In this document: in pieces, positions 1-11,093 of the stretch
Position numbering within the stretch: position 1 is the stretch's first letter
Layout: each line of letters opens with the position of its first letter
DNA from: Streptomyces sp. NBC_01198
GTDB lineage: Bacteria; Actinomycetota; Actinomycetes; Streptomycetales; Streptomycetaceae
DNA length: 64,000 nucleotides
Assembly: GCF_036010485.1 (NCBI RefSeq)
Contig: NZ_CP108568.1
Span: 7,325,001 to 7,389,000, forward strand
Direction of reading: 5' to 3'
The notes under the pieces: generated by a model
What the model saw: only the letters and a program-made list of their open reading frames with translations
What the model was told of the DNA's origin: nothing
The model's database searches: none
Program-made: the position numbers and the translations under genes

Positions 1-2890
<2,890 letters not shown>

Positions 2891-2916
2891 TTGCTCGCGT
2901 CCACTGTGTGGTTCTG

Positions 2917-2983
2917 AAACAACCAGCCACCACACACCCATACCCCCTATGGCGGGGTGGTTGGGTGGTGTGGTGTGTGTTTC
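2917..2983 (+). other. 23S-5S spacer with imperfect inverted repeat
   Basis: The spacer between 23S and 5S has a CA-rich left arm (about 2917-2940) and a GT-rich right arm (about 2962-2983) that can pair imperfectly across a short G/C-rich loop. Such stems in rRNA spacers usually serve as RNase III-type processing substrates; that role here is inferred. Confidence 0.4.
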
Positions 2984-2988
2984 ATGGT

Positions 2989-3107
2989 GTTTCGGTGGTC
3001 ATAGCGTTAGGGAAACGCCCGGTTACATTCCGAACCCGGAAGCTAAGCCTTTCAGCGCCGATGGTACTGCAGGGGGGACCCTGTGGGAGAGTAGGACACC
3101 GCCGAAC
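2989..3107 (+). rRNA. rrf: 5S ribosomal RNA
   Basis: A 119-base 5S rRNA beginning gtttcggtggtcatagcg and ending with gacaccgccgaac, as in Streptomyces 5S genes. The internal conserved stretch cattccgaacccggaagcta is present near 3026-3045. It is the last gene of the rRNA operon and is followed directly by a terminator. Confidence 0.97.
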
Positions 3108-3116
3108 AATTATTAG

Positions 3117-3158
3117 AGGCCTGGCCTCGGATCCTTGATCCGGGGCCAGGCCTTTTTT
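3117..3158 (+). terminator. Rho-independent terminator of the rRNA operon
   Basis: A strong GC-rich stem (left arm aggcctggcc..., right arm ...ggccaggcct, loop around ccttgatc) is followed by a run of six T. This is a textbook intrinsic terminator placed right after 5S rRNA. Confidence 0.93.
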
Positions 3159-3217
3159 GTGCCTGGGGTAGAGTCGGCCCGCAACGTACGCACGTAGATA
3201 CAGCAGGAGGGGACCCG

Positions 3218-3826
3218 GTGGAGGTCCAGGAGACACGGGTGCAAACGGATCGGATCTTCACGGTCCCGAACATCCTGAGTATGGCCCGCCTCGTCGGTGT
3301 GCCGGTGTTCCTGTGGCTGATTCTGTGGCCCGAGTTCGGCGGCCCGAAGGCCGACGGGTGGGCGCTGCTGGTGCTGGCGTTCAGCGGGGTGAGCGACTAC
3401 CTGGACGGCAAGCTGGCCCGCCGCTGGAATCAGATCAGCAACCTCGGCCGGCTGCTGGATCCCGCCGCTGACCGGCTGTATGTGCTGACCACGCTGGTCG
3501 GACTGACCTGGCGGGGGATCCTGCCTCTGTGGGTCACCCTGCTGCTCCTCGCCCGTGAGGCGATGATGGCGGTGATGCTCCTGATTCTCCGGAGACACCG
3601 CTACGGCCCACCCCAGGTGAACTTCATCGGGAAAGCGGCTACCTTCAACCTCATGTACGCCTTTCCGCTGCTGCTGCTGAGCGACGGCAGCGGGTGGCTT
3701 GCGACACTGGCGGCTGTTTTCGGCTGGGCGTTCACAGGTTGGGGTACAACCCTGTACTGGTGGGCAGGGATCCTCTACGTGGTGCAGGTCCGCCGACTTG
3801 TGAGCGCGGACACCACGGCTGGCTGA
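3218..3826 (+). CDS. CDP-alcohol phosphatidyltransferase (probable cardiolipin or phosphatidylglycerol-phosphate synthase type)
   Basis: A 202-residue integral membrane enzyme that transfers a phosphatidyl group from a CDP-lipid to an alcohol. The full family motif D-G-x2-A-R-x8-G-x3-D-x3-D is present (D63, G64, A67, R68, G77, D81, D85), so it should be active. Several hydrophobic segments flank the motif. The GTG start is chosen because AGGAGG sits just upstream (about 3205-3210). From memory, the homologue in this position in Streptomyces coelicolor (SCO1389) is a eukaryote-type cardiolipin synthase, and the mycobacterial positional equivalent is pgsA2 (Rv1822). The acceptor alcohol cannot be read from sequence. 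The downstream nucleotidyltransferase gene starts 23 bases after the stop, so they probably share a transcript. Confidence 0.85.
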   Translation: MEVQETRVQTDRIFTVPNILSMARLVGVPVFLWLILWPEFGGPKADGWALLVLAFSGVSDYLDGKLARRWNQISNLGRLLDPAADRLYVLTTLVGLTWRGILPLWVTLLLLAREAMMAVMLLILRRHRYGPPQVNFIGKAATFNLMYAFPLLLLSDGSGWLATLAAVFGWAFTGWGTTLYWWAGILYVVQVRRLVSADTTAG

Positions 3827-3849
3827 GTCACGAGGAGGATGTTTCCGAC

Positions 3850-6345
3850 ATGAAAGCGGTTGTTATGGCCGGCGGCGAAGGTACCCGCCTTCGCCCAATG
3901 ACCTCAAGCATGCCCAAACCTCTGCTCCCAGTGGTGAATCGGCCGATCATGCAGCACGTTCTGACGCTGCTCAAGAGGCACGGGCTCACTGAGACGGTCG
4001 TCACAGTCCAGTTTCTCGCATCCCTGGTGAAGAATTATTTCGGGGACGGCGAGGAATTCGGAATGGAGCTGACCTACGCGAACGAGGAGAAGCCGCTCGG
4101 TACCGCGGGCAGCGTCAAGAACGCCGAGGACGCCCTTAAGGACGATTCGTTCCTGGTGATCTCAGGCGACGCGCTCACGGATTTCGACCTCACTGAGCTG
4201 ATCGAGTTCCACAAGCAGAAGGGCGGACTCGTCACCGTCTGCCTGACCCGCGTGCCCAATCCGCTGGAGTTCGGCATCACGATCGTCGACGACGAGGGCC
4301 GGGTCGAGCGCTTCCTGGAGAAGCCGACCTGGGGCCAGGTGTTCTCCGACACGGTGAACACCGGTATTTACGTGATGGAGCCCGAGGTCTTCAACTACGT
4401 CGAGGCCGACGTGCCGGTCGACTGGTCCGGTGATGTCTTCCCGCAGCTGATGAAGGAAGGCAAGCCCATCTACGGCTTCATCGCCGAGGGCTACTGGGAG
4501 GACGTCGGCACCCACGAGAGCTACGTGAAGGCGCAGGCGGACGTCCTCGAAGGCAAGGTCGACGTCGACATCGACGGCTTCGAGATCGCGCCCGGCGTGT
4601 GGGTGGCCGAGGGCGCGGAGGTCCATCCGGACGCGGTGCTGCGCGGACCGCTGTTCATCGGTGACTACGCCAAGGTCGAGGCCGGCGCGGAGATCCGCGA
4701 GCACAGCGTCATCGGATCCAACGTCGTGGTGAAGACAGGCGCGTTCCTGCACAAGGCCGTGATCCACGACAACGTCTACATCGGCCCGCAGACCAACCTG
4801 CGCGGCTGTGTGATCGGCAAGAACACCGACGTGATGCGGGCCGCCAGGATCGATGACGGCGCGGTGATCGGCGACGAGTGCCTGATCGGCGAGGAGTCGA
4901 TCATCGCGGGCACGGTGCGGGTCTACCCGTTCAAGACGGTGGAGGCCGGCGCCTTCGTCAACACCTCGGTCATCTGGGAGTCGCGCGGTCAGGCGCACCT
5001 GTTCGGCGCCCGCGGGGTCTCCGGCATCCTGAACGTCGAGATCACCCCCGAGCTGGCCGTACGGCTGGCGGGGGCGTACGCGACGACGCTCAAGAAGGGC
5101 GCCACCGTCACCACCGCACGTGACCACTCCCGTGGTGCGCGTGCGCTCAAGCGGGCGGTGATCTCGGCGCTGCAGACCAGCGCGATCGAGGTGCGCGACC
5201 TGGAGAATGTCCCGATGCCGGTTGCGCGCCAGCAGACCGCCCGCGGCAGCGCGGGCGGCATCATGATCCGTACCTCGCCGGGCCGGCCCGACTCGCTCGA
5301 CATCATGTTCTTCGACGAGCGGGGCGCCGACCTGTCCGCGGCCGGCCAGCGCAAACTCGACCGGGTCTTCTCCCGGCAGGAGTACCGCAGGGCCTTCCCC
5401 GGCGAGATCGGCGACCTGCGGTTCCCCTCGACGGTCTTCGACTCGTACACCGGTGCGCTGCTGCGTGCGGTGGACATCTCGGGTATCGCGGAGTCGGGCC
5501 TCAAGGTCGTGGTGGACGCCGCCAACGGCAGCGCGGGGCTCGTGCTGCCGTCGCTGCTCGGCCGGCTCGGGGTCGACGCACTGATGGTCAACCCCGGCCT
5601 GGACGAGGCGCGCCCCACCGAGACCGAGGAGGGACGCAGGGCGGGGCTGGTACGGCTCGGCGAGATCGTGTCGTCGGCGCGGGCCGCCTTCGGTGTGCGT
5701 TTCGACCCGGTCGGCGAGCGGCTGTCGCTGGTGGACGAGCGCGGCAGGATCGTGGAGGACCACCGCGCGCTGCTGGTGCTGCTGGACCTGGTGGCTGCGG
5801 AGCGGCGCAGCGGGCGGGTGGCGCTGCCGGTGACCACGACCAGGATCGCCGAGCAGGTGGCCGCCTACCACGGTACCCAGGTCACCTGGACGACGACGTC
5901 GCCCGACGACCTGACCCGGGTCGGCCGTGAGGAGGGCACGATCTTCGGCGGTGACGCCCGCGGCGGCTTCATCGTGCCGGAGTTCAGCAGCGTCTTCGAC
6001 GGTTCCGCGGCCTTCGTGCGGCTGATCGGCCTGGTGGCGCGCACCCAGCTCACCCTGAGCCAGATCGACGCCCGTATCCCGCAGGCCCACGTCCTCAAGC
6101 GGGACGTGCCGACCCCGTGGGCGGTCAAGGGCATGGTGATGCGCCGGGTGGTCGAGGAGGCCGGCGAGCGCTCGGTGGACACCACGGACGGCGTGCGGGT
6201 GGTGGAGTCGGACGGGCGCTGGATCATGGTGCTGCCCGACCCGGCGGAAGCGGTCACCCACCTGTGGGCGGAGGGCCCGGACGACGGCTCGGCGCAGGCG
6301 CTGCTCGACGAGTGGTCGCAGGTCGTGGAGGGCGCCGGGGAGTGA
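3850..6345 (+). CDS. Mannose-1-phosphate guanylyltransferase fused to a degenerate phosphomannomutase domain
   Basis: An 831-residue protein with three parts. Residues 1-240 are a nucleotidyltransferase: G-G-E-G-T-R-L-R-P at 8-16 and the M-P-K-P-L-L-P-V block that follows. Residues about 250-365 are left-handed beta-helix hexapeptide repeats. Residues about 380-831 have the phosphomannomutase fold. The first part should make GDP-mannose (or another NDP-sugar) for glycans. In the mutase part the catalytic serine loop reads R-T-S-P-G-R instead of T-A-S-H-N-P (about 468). The metal loop reads D-P-V-G-E-R instead of D-G-D-x-D-R (about 617), and the sugar loop G-G-D-A-R-G-G replaces G-E-x-S-G-H (about 699). 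The mutase half is therefore probably inactive or regulatory. The ATG at 3850, preceded by gaggagga, is preferred over an in-frame start at 3694 inside the previous gene. Confidence 0.88.
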   Translation: MKAVVMAGGEGTRLRPMTSSMPKPLLPVVNRPIMQHVLTLLKRHGLTETVVTVQFLASLVKNYFGDGEEFGMELTYANEEKPLGTAGSVKNAEDALKDDSFLVISGDALTDFDLTELIEFHKQKGGLVTVCLTRVPNPLEFGITIVDDEGRVERFLEKPTWGQVFSDTVNTGIYVMEPEVFNYVEADVPVDWSGDVFPQLMKEGKPIYGFIAEGYWEDVGTHESYVKAQADVLEGKVDVDIDGFEIAPGVWVAEGAEVHPDAVLRGPLFIGDYAKVEAGAEIREHSVIGSNVVVKTGAFLHKAVIHDNVYIGPQTNLRGCVIGKNTDVMRAARIDDGAVIGDECLIGEESIIAGTVRVYPFKTVEAGAFVNTSVIWESRGQAHLFGARGVSGILNVEITPELAVRLAGAYATTLKKGATVTTARDHSRGARALKRAVISALQTSAIEVRDLENVPMPVARQQTARGSAGGIMIRTSPGRPDSLDIMFFDERGADLSAAGQRKLDRVFSRQEYRRAFPGEIGDLRFPSTVFDSYTGALLRAVDISGIAESGLKVVVDAANGSAGLVLPSLLGRLGVDALMVNPGLDEARPTETEEGRRAGLVRLGEIVSSARAAFGVRFDPVGERLSLVDERGRIVEDHRALLVLLDLVAAERRSGRVALPVTTTRIAEQVAAYHGTQVTWTTTSPDDLTRVGREEGTIFGGDARGGFIVPEFSSVFDGSAAFVRLIGLVARTQLTLSQIDARIPQAHVLKRDVPTPWAVKGMVMRRVVEEAGERSVDTTDGVRVVESDGRWIMVLPDPAEAVTHLWAEGPDDGSAQALLDEWSQVVEGAGE

Positions 6346-6442
6346 CCCCGCGCTGAGCGGCGGGGCGGCTCCGGCGTGAACGCGCGCCCGGACGGCGGAC
6401 CTTGAGGGGGCCGTTCGAGTGCGGTGGTCACGACGTGCGACG

Positions 6443-7384
6443 ATGTGCGGCATGCCGCAGCCGCAACCCGATCGGAGCAGCCCCGCCAAGGGGGCTGCTC
6501 CGCGGCGGCCCGACGCGTCGATGTCCCTGCTCACTAACGTGATGGAGCACAGCCTCGACGACGGGTACGCCGAGGCGGCGGCCCGTCGTGGCCAGGTCGG
6601 CACGTCGCGGCTGCCCACCTCGCTCAGCGGCCGGCTCGGACTGGCCGGCGGCCTGCTGCTTGCGGCGGTCGTGGTCACCGTGGGGGCCGCCGAGGCCCAC
6701 CGGGCGGCGCCCACCGAGGCCAAGGAGCGGCAGAAGCTGATCGACCGGGTCCAGTCGGAGACCAGGAGCGCGGACAGCCTGCAGAAGAACGTGGACGGCC
6801 TGCGTGACACCGTGTCTTCGGAGCAGCGTGCCGCGCTGCACGACCACGGCGGCGACGACAGCGCGCTGCTCGAACTGCTGGCGGGCGCGACGCCGGCCGG
6901 CGGCCGCGGGGTGAAGCTGGTCGTGGACGACGCCAAGGAGGCGTCCCAGGGCGACGCCGGCGGCCCGCGGGAGAGCAGCGGCTTCGCCGACACCGGACGT
7001 GTCCGCGACCGGGACATGCAGCGGGTGGTCAACGGCCTGTGGGCGTCCGGCGCGGAGGCGATCAGTGTCAACGGGCAGCGGTTGACGGCACTGTCGGCGA
7101 TCCGGGCCGCGGGGGACGCCATACTGGTCGACAACAGACCGCTGGCGCCGCCGTATACGGTGCTGGCGATCGGTGACGGGGAAAAGCTGAGCACGGCTTT
7201 CCAGGACAGTGCGGACGGTCAGTATCTGCACGCGCTGGAGCAGAACTACGGGATCCGGGCGAGCGTCACCGTGGAGAAGGACGTCCGCCTGGCGGCCGCC
7301 CCGAGCCTGATCGTGCGGTACGCCCGGCCGGTCGCGGGCAGCAGCGGGCAGGCGGACACCGCCGCAACAGGGAAGGGTTCGTAG
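6443..7384 (+). CDS. DUF881 family membrane-anchored protein
   Basis: About 313 residues with a cytoplasmic N-terminus, one membrane segment (about 66-88), a short coiled coil and a DUF881 domain outside the membrane. It is the first gene of a DUF881-Sbp-DUF881 trio conserved in actinobacteria (Rv1823-Rv1825 order in mycobacteria) and of unknown biochemical function; an envelope or division role has been suspected. The stop codon overlaps the GTG of the next gene by one base, which implies translational coupling. The start is uncertain. GTG 6419 has a gaggggg Shine-Dalgarno, while ATG 6443 and ATG 6452 begin the M-C-G-M-P-Q stretch that I remember as conserved in Streptomyces. Confidence 0.8.
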   Translation: MCGMPQPQPDRSSPAKGAAPRRPDASMSLLTNVMEHSLDDGYAEAAARRGQVGTSRLPTSLSGRLGLAGGLLLAAVVVTVGAAEAHRAAPTEAKERQKLIDRVQSETRSADSLQKNVDGLRDTVSSEQRAALHDHGGDDSALLELLAGATPAGGRGVKLVVDDAKEASQGDAGGPRESSGFADTGRVRDRDMQRVVNGLWASGAEAISVNGQRLTALSAIRAAGDAILVDNRPLAPPYTVLAIGDGEKLSTAFQDSADGQYLHALEQNYGIRASVTVEKDVRLAAAPSLIVRYARPVAGSSGQADTAATGKGS

Positions 7385-7716
7385 TGATCGCCGTACTGGG
7401 CCTCGTCGTGGGAGTCGTGGTCGGACTGGTGGTGCGCCCTGTCGTGCCCACCGGAGTCGAACCGTACCTCCCCATCGCCGTGGTCGCCGCGCTGGACGCC
7501 GTCTTCGGCGGGTTGCGCGCGATGCTCGACGGGATCTTCGACGACAAGGTCTTCGTGGTCTCCTTCCTGTCCAACGTCGTCGTGGCCGCGCTGATCGTCT
7601 TCCTCGGCGACAAGCTCGGGGTGGGCGCGCAGTTGTCGACCGGTGTGGTGGTCGTGCTCGGGATCCGGATCTTCTCCAACGCGGCGGCCATCCGCCGCCA
7701 CGTCTTCCGGGCGTGA
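7384..7716 (+). CDS. sbp: Small basic protein Sbp (DUF1290)
   Basis: A 110-residue, almost entirely hydrophobic protein with three predicted membrane segments and a short basic C-terminus, matching the size and layout of the Sbp/DUF1290 family first named near ftsZ in Bacillus. Its function is not established. It lies between two DUF881 genes, the standard arrangement in actinobacteria. The GTG start overlaps the TAG of the upstream gene. The next start is 7 bases downstream, so the trio is one transcription unit. Confidence 0.85.
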   Translation: MIAVLGLVVGVVVGLVVRPVVPTGVEPYLPIAVVAALDAVFGGLRAMLDGIFDDKVFVVSFLSNVVVAALIVFLGDKLGVGAQLSTGVVVVLGIRIFSNAAAIRRHVFRA

Positions 7717-7723
7717 CCGCGGT

Positions 7724-8563
7724 ATGAGCGACGAGCGCAACGACGACCCGGGCCGCGGCGAGGCCGAGGAGCCGCCCGCCCCGCAGGAGGCAGCGGCGGA
7801 CCGCACGACGGACGAGCCGGAGCAGCCGGCCGCGCCACAGCCCAGCGGCCGGCAGCGGCTGGTCGCTGGCCTGTGGCCGCCGCGGGCCTCCCGCGCCCAG
7901 CTGACGGTGGCGGTGCTGCTGTTCGTGCTGGGCCTGGGCCTGGCCATCCAGGTGAACACGACCAGCGACAACGGCGGCACCCTGCGCGGCGCCCGCCAGG
8001 AGGACCTGGTCCGCATCCTCACCGAGGTGGACAACCGCACCCAGCGCCTGGAGGACGAGAAGCGCGGCCTGGAGACCCAGCGCACCGAGCTCCAGTCCAG
8101 TTCCGACCAGGCCGCGGAGGCGCTCAAACAGACCCGCCAGAAGGAGCAGCAACTCGGTATCCTGGCGGGCACGGTCGGGGCCCAGGGGCCCGGCATCACG
8201 CTGACGATCACCGACCCGCACGGCGGTGTCGCCGCGGACTCGCTGCTGGACACCCTGCAGGAACTGCGGGCGGCCGGTGCCGAGGCGATCCAGATCAACA
8301 ACGTGCGGGTGGTCGCGGACACGTACTTCACCGACGGTACGGACGGGGTGCGGATCGACGGCCATCAGGTGTCCCAGCCGTACGTCTTCAAGGTGATCGG
8401 CAATCCGCAGGATCTGGAGCCGGCGCTGAACATCCCGGGCGGGGTGGTGCAGACGCTGGAGAAGGAGCAGGCCACGGCAGATGTGGTGAGGTCGCAGAAG
8501 ATCGTCGTGGACGCCTTGCGGCCGTCGAAGCAGCCTGACTACGCTCGGTCGTCATCCCGATGA
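7724..8563 (+). CDS. DUF881 family membrane-anchored protein (second copy)
   Basis: A 279-residue paralogue of the gene at 6443. It has an acidic, low-complexity N-terminus (1-50), one membrane helix (about 62-80), a coiled coil rich in Q, E, K and R (about 95-150) and the DUF881 domain to the C-terminus. Like its partner it is probably a bitopic envelope protein. The ATG start has only a weak ribosome-binding site and lies 7 bases after the sbp stop, so coupling is likely. The positional equivalent in mycobacteria is Rv1825. Confidence 0.82.
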   Translation: MSDERNDDPGRGEAEEPPAPQEAAADRTTDEPEQPAAPQPSGRQRLVAGLWPPRASRAQLTVAVLLFVLGLGLAIQVNTTSDNGGTLRGARQEDLVRILTEVDNRTQRLEDEKRGLETQRTELQSSSDQAAEALKQTRQKEQQLGILAGTVGAQGPGITLTITDPHGGVAADSLLDTLQELRAAGAEAIQINNVRVVADTYFTDGTDGVRIDGHQVSQPYVFKVIGNPQDLEPALNIPGGVVQTLEKEQATADVVRSQKIVVDALRPSKQPDYARSSSR

Positions 8564-8669
8564 GGCGGGGGGTCGGGGCGTCGGTGGACTGTGGTGTGGT
8601 GGAAACTGTGTGTAGTGAGGGTTCGTCCTGCCTTACGGGCGGGTCTGCGTCTTTCAAGGGGAATCGCCC

Positions 8670-9455
8670 GTGAAGTTGTTTGGGAAGTTGTTCGGCAAGA
8701 GTGCGCGGCAGTCGGGTGACCCGGCGACCGCACGGCACCGCGCGCCACGGAGCACGCCGGAGGACGAGCAGTCCGCCGACCGCCCGCTGTTCAGGAACGA
8801 CGGGCAGGGCAGGAGCGGCGGATACTCCGGTGCGCCCGGCGTGGCGCCTGTTGACCCTGCGTCCTCCGCTCGCATAGGTTCCGGAGAACCATCGACCTCG
8901 ACCACGGGTGGAGGGTTCGGTTTGCCGGTCTGCGGCAGGTGCGGTTTCACGAATGCGGCGGCCAGCCGCTTCTGCTCCAACTGCGGTGCCCCGCTGCGGC
9001 CGGGCGGTGCTCCGTCCGAGCGCGCGTCGGAGACCACGTCCACGATCTCGATCTCGGGTATCGAGGCGTACGAGGCGGAGGCCACCGGCCAGACCGTCAT
9101 GCCGTCCCTGTCGCCCGAGGCGCAGGCCGCCGTCGACGCGCTGCCCCCGGGCTCCGCGCTGCTGGTGGTGCGCCGCGGCCCGAACTCGGGCAGCCGCTTC
9201 CTGCTGGACGGCGAGCTGACCACCGCGGGCCGGCATCCGCAGAGCGACATCTTCCTGGACGACGTCACCGTCTCCCGGCGGCATGTCGAGTTCCGCCGCG
9301 GCCCCGACGGCTACTTCACCGTCTCCGACGTGGGCAGCCTGAACGGCACCTACGTCAACCGGGAGCGGATCGACGCGGTGCTGCTTTCCAACGGCGACGA
9401 GGTGCAGATCGGCAAGTACCGGCTGGTCTTCTACTCGAGCCTGCGGGGCATCTGA
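8670..9455 (+). CDS. garA: GarA/OdhI-type FHA-domain regulator with an N-terminal zinc ribbon
   Basis: 261 residues. The C-terminal half is an FHA phosphothreonine-binding domain (about 160-255; G-R at 187-188, S-R-R-H at 202-205, N-G-T at 225-227). Just before it is E-T-T-S-T (121-125), the phosphorylation motif that in mycobacterial GarA and corynebacterial OdhI is modified by Ser/Thr kinases. In those proteins it switches inhibition of 2-oxoglutarate dehydrogenase and regulation of glutamate metabolism. Unlike mycobacterial GarA (about 160 residues), this protein has an extra basic N-terminus and a four-cysteine zinc ribbon (C88, C91, C102, C105). The GTG start follows aagggga. It lies directly before ftsR, as in mycobacteria, but no gcvH gene precedes it. 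GarA function is inferred from motif and synteny. Confidence 0.82.
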   Translation: MKLFGKLFGKSARQSGDPATARHRAPRSTPEDEQSADRPLFRNDGQGRSGGYSGAPGVAPVDPASSARIGSGEPSTSTTGGGFGLPVCGRCGFTNAAASRFCSNCGAPLRPGGAPSERASETTSTISISGIEAYEAEATGQTVMPSLSPEAQAAVDALPPGSALLVVRRGPNSGSRFLLDGELTTAGRHPQSDIFLDDVTVSRRHVEFRRGPDGYFTVSDVGSLNGTYVNRERIDAVLLSNGDEVQIGKYRLVFYSSLRGI

Positions 9456-9502
9456 CTCCTCCCGGGCCGTCCGGGGGGATCCCACCCTCCAGAGAGGTGC
9501 TC

Positions 9503-10267
9503 ATGCCGCGAACGCCGGGCGGTGCCGGGGACGGCACCGCCACCACGGACGGCGCACTGCTGAGCATCGGCGCGGTGCTGGGGCAGCTGCGGGACGAGTT
9601 CCCCGAGGTCACCATCTCCAAGATCCGCTTCCTGGAGGCGGAGGGCCTGGTCGAACCGCAGCGCACCCCCTCGGGGTATCGGAAATTCGCTCCTGAGGAC
9701 GTGCGGCGGCTCGCCTACGTCCTGCGGGTGCAGCGGGACCACTATCTGCCGCTGCGGGTGATCAAGGAGCATCTGGCCGGGCTGGACCGGGGCGAGCAGC
9801 CGGTACTGCCCGGCCGGGCCGGTGACGAGGTGGACGGGCAGCCGCACGACGGCGCGCGGCCGCAGGATGGCCCCGAGGAGGCCCTGCGTGGCCCCCAGGA
9901 GCTCCGGCTGGGCAGGGAGGCGCTTCTGGCGGCGACCGGGGCCGGCGCGGCCGAGCTGGACCAGTGGGAGTCCTACGGGCTGGTCGAGGCGGGCGGCGAC
10001 GGCGGCTACGACGCCGACACGGTGGTGATCGGCCGGCTCATCGCCGATCTGGGCCGCCGCGGCCTGGAACCGCGGCATCTGCGGGCGGTGAAGGCCGCCG
10101 CGGACCGGGAGGCCGGCCTGGTGGAGCAGCTGGTGGCGCCGCTGCGCAGGCACCGCAACCCGCAGACCCGCCGACACGCCGAGATCACCGCGGAAGAGCT
10201 GGCCGAGCTGTCGGTTCGGCTGCATGCGGCCATGGTGCGGTCAGCACTGCGATTGCGGCTGCGCTGA
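9503..10267 (+). CDS. ftsR: MerR-family transcriptional regulator FtsR
   Basis: 254 residues. An N-terminal MerR winged helix-turn-helix (about 20-90) contains I-S-K-I-R-F-L-E and the G-L-V-x-P-x-R-T-x-S-G-Y-R-x-F signature. A linker and a second helical region follow. Its place right after the GarA-type gene matches Rv1828. In corynebacteria the orthologue FtsR activates ftsZ transcription, so control of cell division is the likely role here. The ATG is chosen because agagagg lies five bases upstream; an in-frame GTG at 9497 is possible. Confidence 0.85.
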   Translation: MPRTPGGAGDGTATTDGALLSIGAVLGQLRDEFPEVTISKIRFLEAEGLVEPQRTPSGYRKFAPEDVRRLAYVLRVQRDHYLPLRVIKEHLAGLDRGEQPVLPGRAGDEVDGQPHDGARPQDGPEEALRGPQELRLGREALLAATGAGAAELDQWESYGLVEAGGDGGYDADTVVIGRLIADLGRRGLEPRHLRAVKAAADREAGLVEQLVAPLRRHRNPQTRRHAEITAEELAELSVRLHAAMVRSALRLRLR

Positions 10268-10359
10268 CCGGGGAATTCCCGCTGCTCGGAGGACACCCGC
10301 AGGCGGCGCCCGGGGTGCCCGACTACCCAAACCCGGCGGGCACGTCCTAGGGTTGACGT

Positions 10360-10833
10360 GTGAACGAGCTCGATGTTGTGGGTGTCCGGGTGGAAATGCC
10401 CTCCAATCAACCGATCGTGCTCCTGCGTGAAGTGGGAGGCGACCGGTACCTGCCCATCTGGATCGGGCCGGGCGAGGCCACCGCCATCGCCTTCGCGCAG
10501 CAGGGAATGACACCTGCGCGACCGCTGACGCACGACCTCTTCAAGGATGTGCTCGAAGCTGTGGGGCAGACGCTCACCGAGGTCCGCATCACCGACCTGC
10601 GGGAAGGTGTCTTCTACGCCGAGCTGGTCTTCGCCAGCGGCGTGGAGGTCAGCGCCCGCCCGTCGGACGCCATAGCGCTCGCGTTGCGCACCGGTACGCC
10701 GATCTACGGCAGTGACGGTGTGCTGGACGACGCGGGGATCGCGATCCCGGACGAGCAGGAGGACGAAGTGGAGAAATTCCGCGAATTCCTCGATCAGATC
10801 TCGCCGGAGGATTTCGGCACCAGCAACCAGTGA
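10360..10833 (+). CDS. Bifunctional nuclease-domain protein (DUF151)
   Basis: A 157-residue single-domain protein of the BFN/DUF151 family, with hallmark stretches L-P-I-W-I-G near 30 and the R-P-S-D-A-I-A-L-A-L motif near 100, plus an acidic tail. Family members have been reported with RNase and DNase activity, but the actinobacterial members have no settled role. Its neighbourhood (after ftsR, before a MerR gene) equals Rv1829. No Shine-Dalgarno is visible at the GTG. A candidate -10 (TAGGGT, 10348-10353) ends seven bases before it, so the mRNA may be leaderless. Confidence 0.85.
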   Translation: MNELDVVGVRVEMPSNQPIVLLREVGGDRYLPIWIGPGEATAIAFAQQGMTPARPLTHDLFKDVLEAVGQTLTEVRITDLREGVFYAELVFASGVEVSARPSDAIALALRTGTPIYGSDGVLDDAGIAIPDEQEDEVEKFREFLDQISPEDFGTSNQ

Positions 10834-10975
10834 TCCGGCGCGGGCCCGGCTGTGCGCCGGGCCGGCCCGGCGGGCCGACCGATCGGCACGGCCGGCTGGG
10901 CAAGCTTGCCCTGTGAGGCCATTCGGGGAGCCGTTCCCGGTGCCGATCACATCAAACCACTCGTGGGGTCAATTT

Positions 10976-10993
10976 CACTCGGCGTGCCGAGTG
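10976..10993. promoter_or_regulatory. 18-bp palindrome upstream of the MerR gene promoter
   Basis: cactcggc-gt-gccgagtg is a perfect inverted repeat with 8-base arms. It ends nine bases before the -35 box of the promoter at 11003. The position fits a binding site for the MerR-type product of the gene at 11094 or another regulator. Confidence 0.5.
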
Positions 10994-11002
10994 TGGCGAT
11001 CG

Positions 11003-11031
11003 TTGACGCACCCCGAGTGACTGCCTACCGT
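11003..11031 (+). promoter_or_regulatory. Sigma70-type promoter for the MerR gene
   Basis: TTGACG (11003-11008) and TACCGT (11026-11031) are separated by 17 bases, a close match to the actinobacterial housekeeping consensus. The expected transcription start is near 11038, giving a 5' leader of about 55 bases before the GTG at 11094. Confidence 0.65.
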
Positions 11032-11093
11032 CGAAGTGGAAAGTCCCGTGGCACGTGCACGCGGTGTTCGGGACGTGAGGGACGGAGGGCGGC

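Noticed and set aside
3694..3849. In-frame N-terminal extension of the guanylyltransferase into the preceding gene
   Set aside because: The nucleotidyltransferase domain starts directly at the ATG at 3850, which has its own Shine-Dalgarno; the extension is the out-of-frame 3' end of the phosphatidyltransferase gene.
4162..7194. A very long open frame on the minus strand opposite the guanylyltransferase and DUF881 genes
   Set aside because: Its translation is low-complexity (Arg, His, Gly, Ala rich) and mirrors the real + strand genes; it is an artefact of high GC content.
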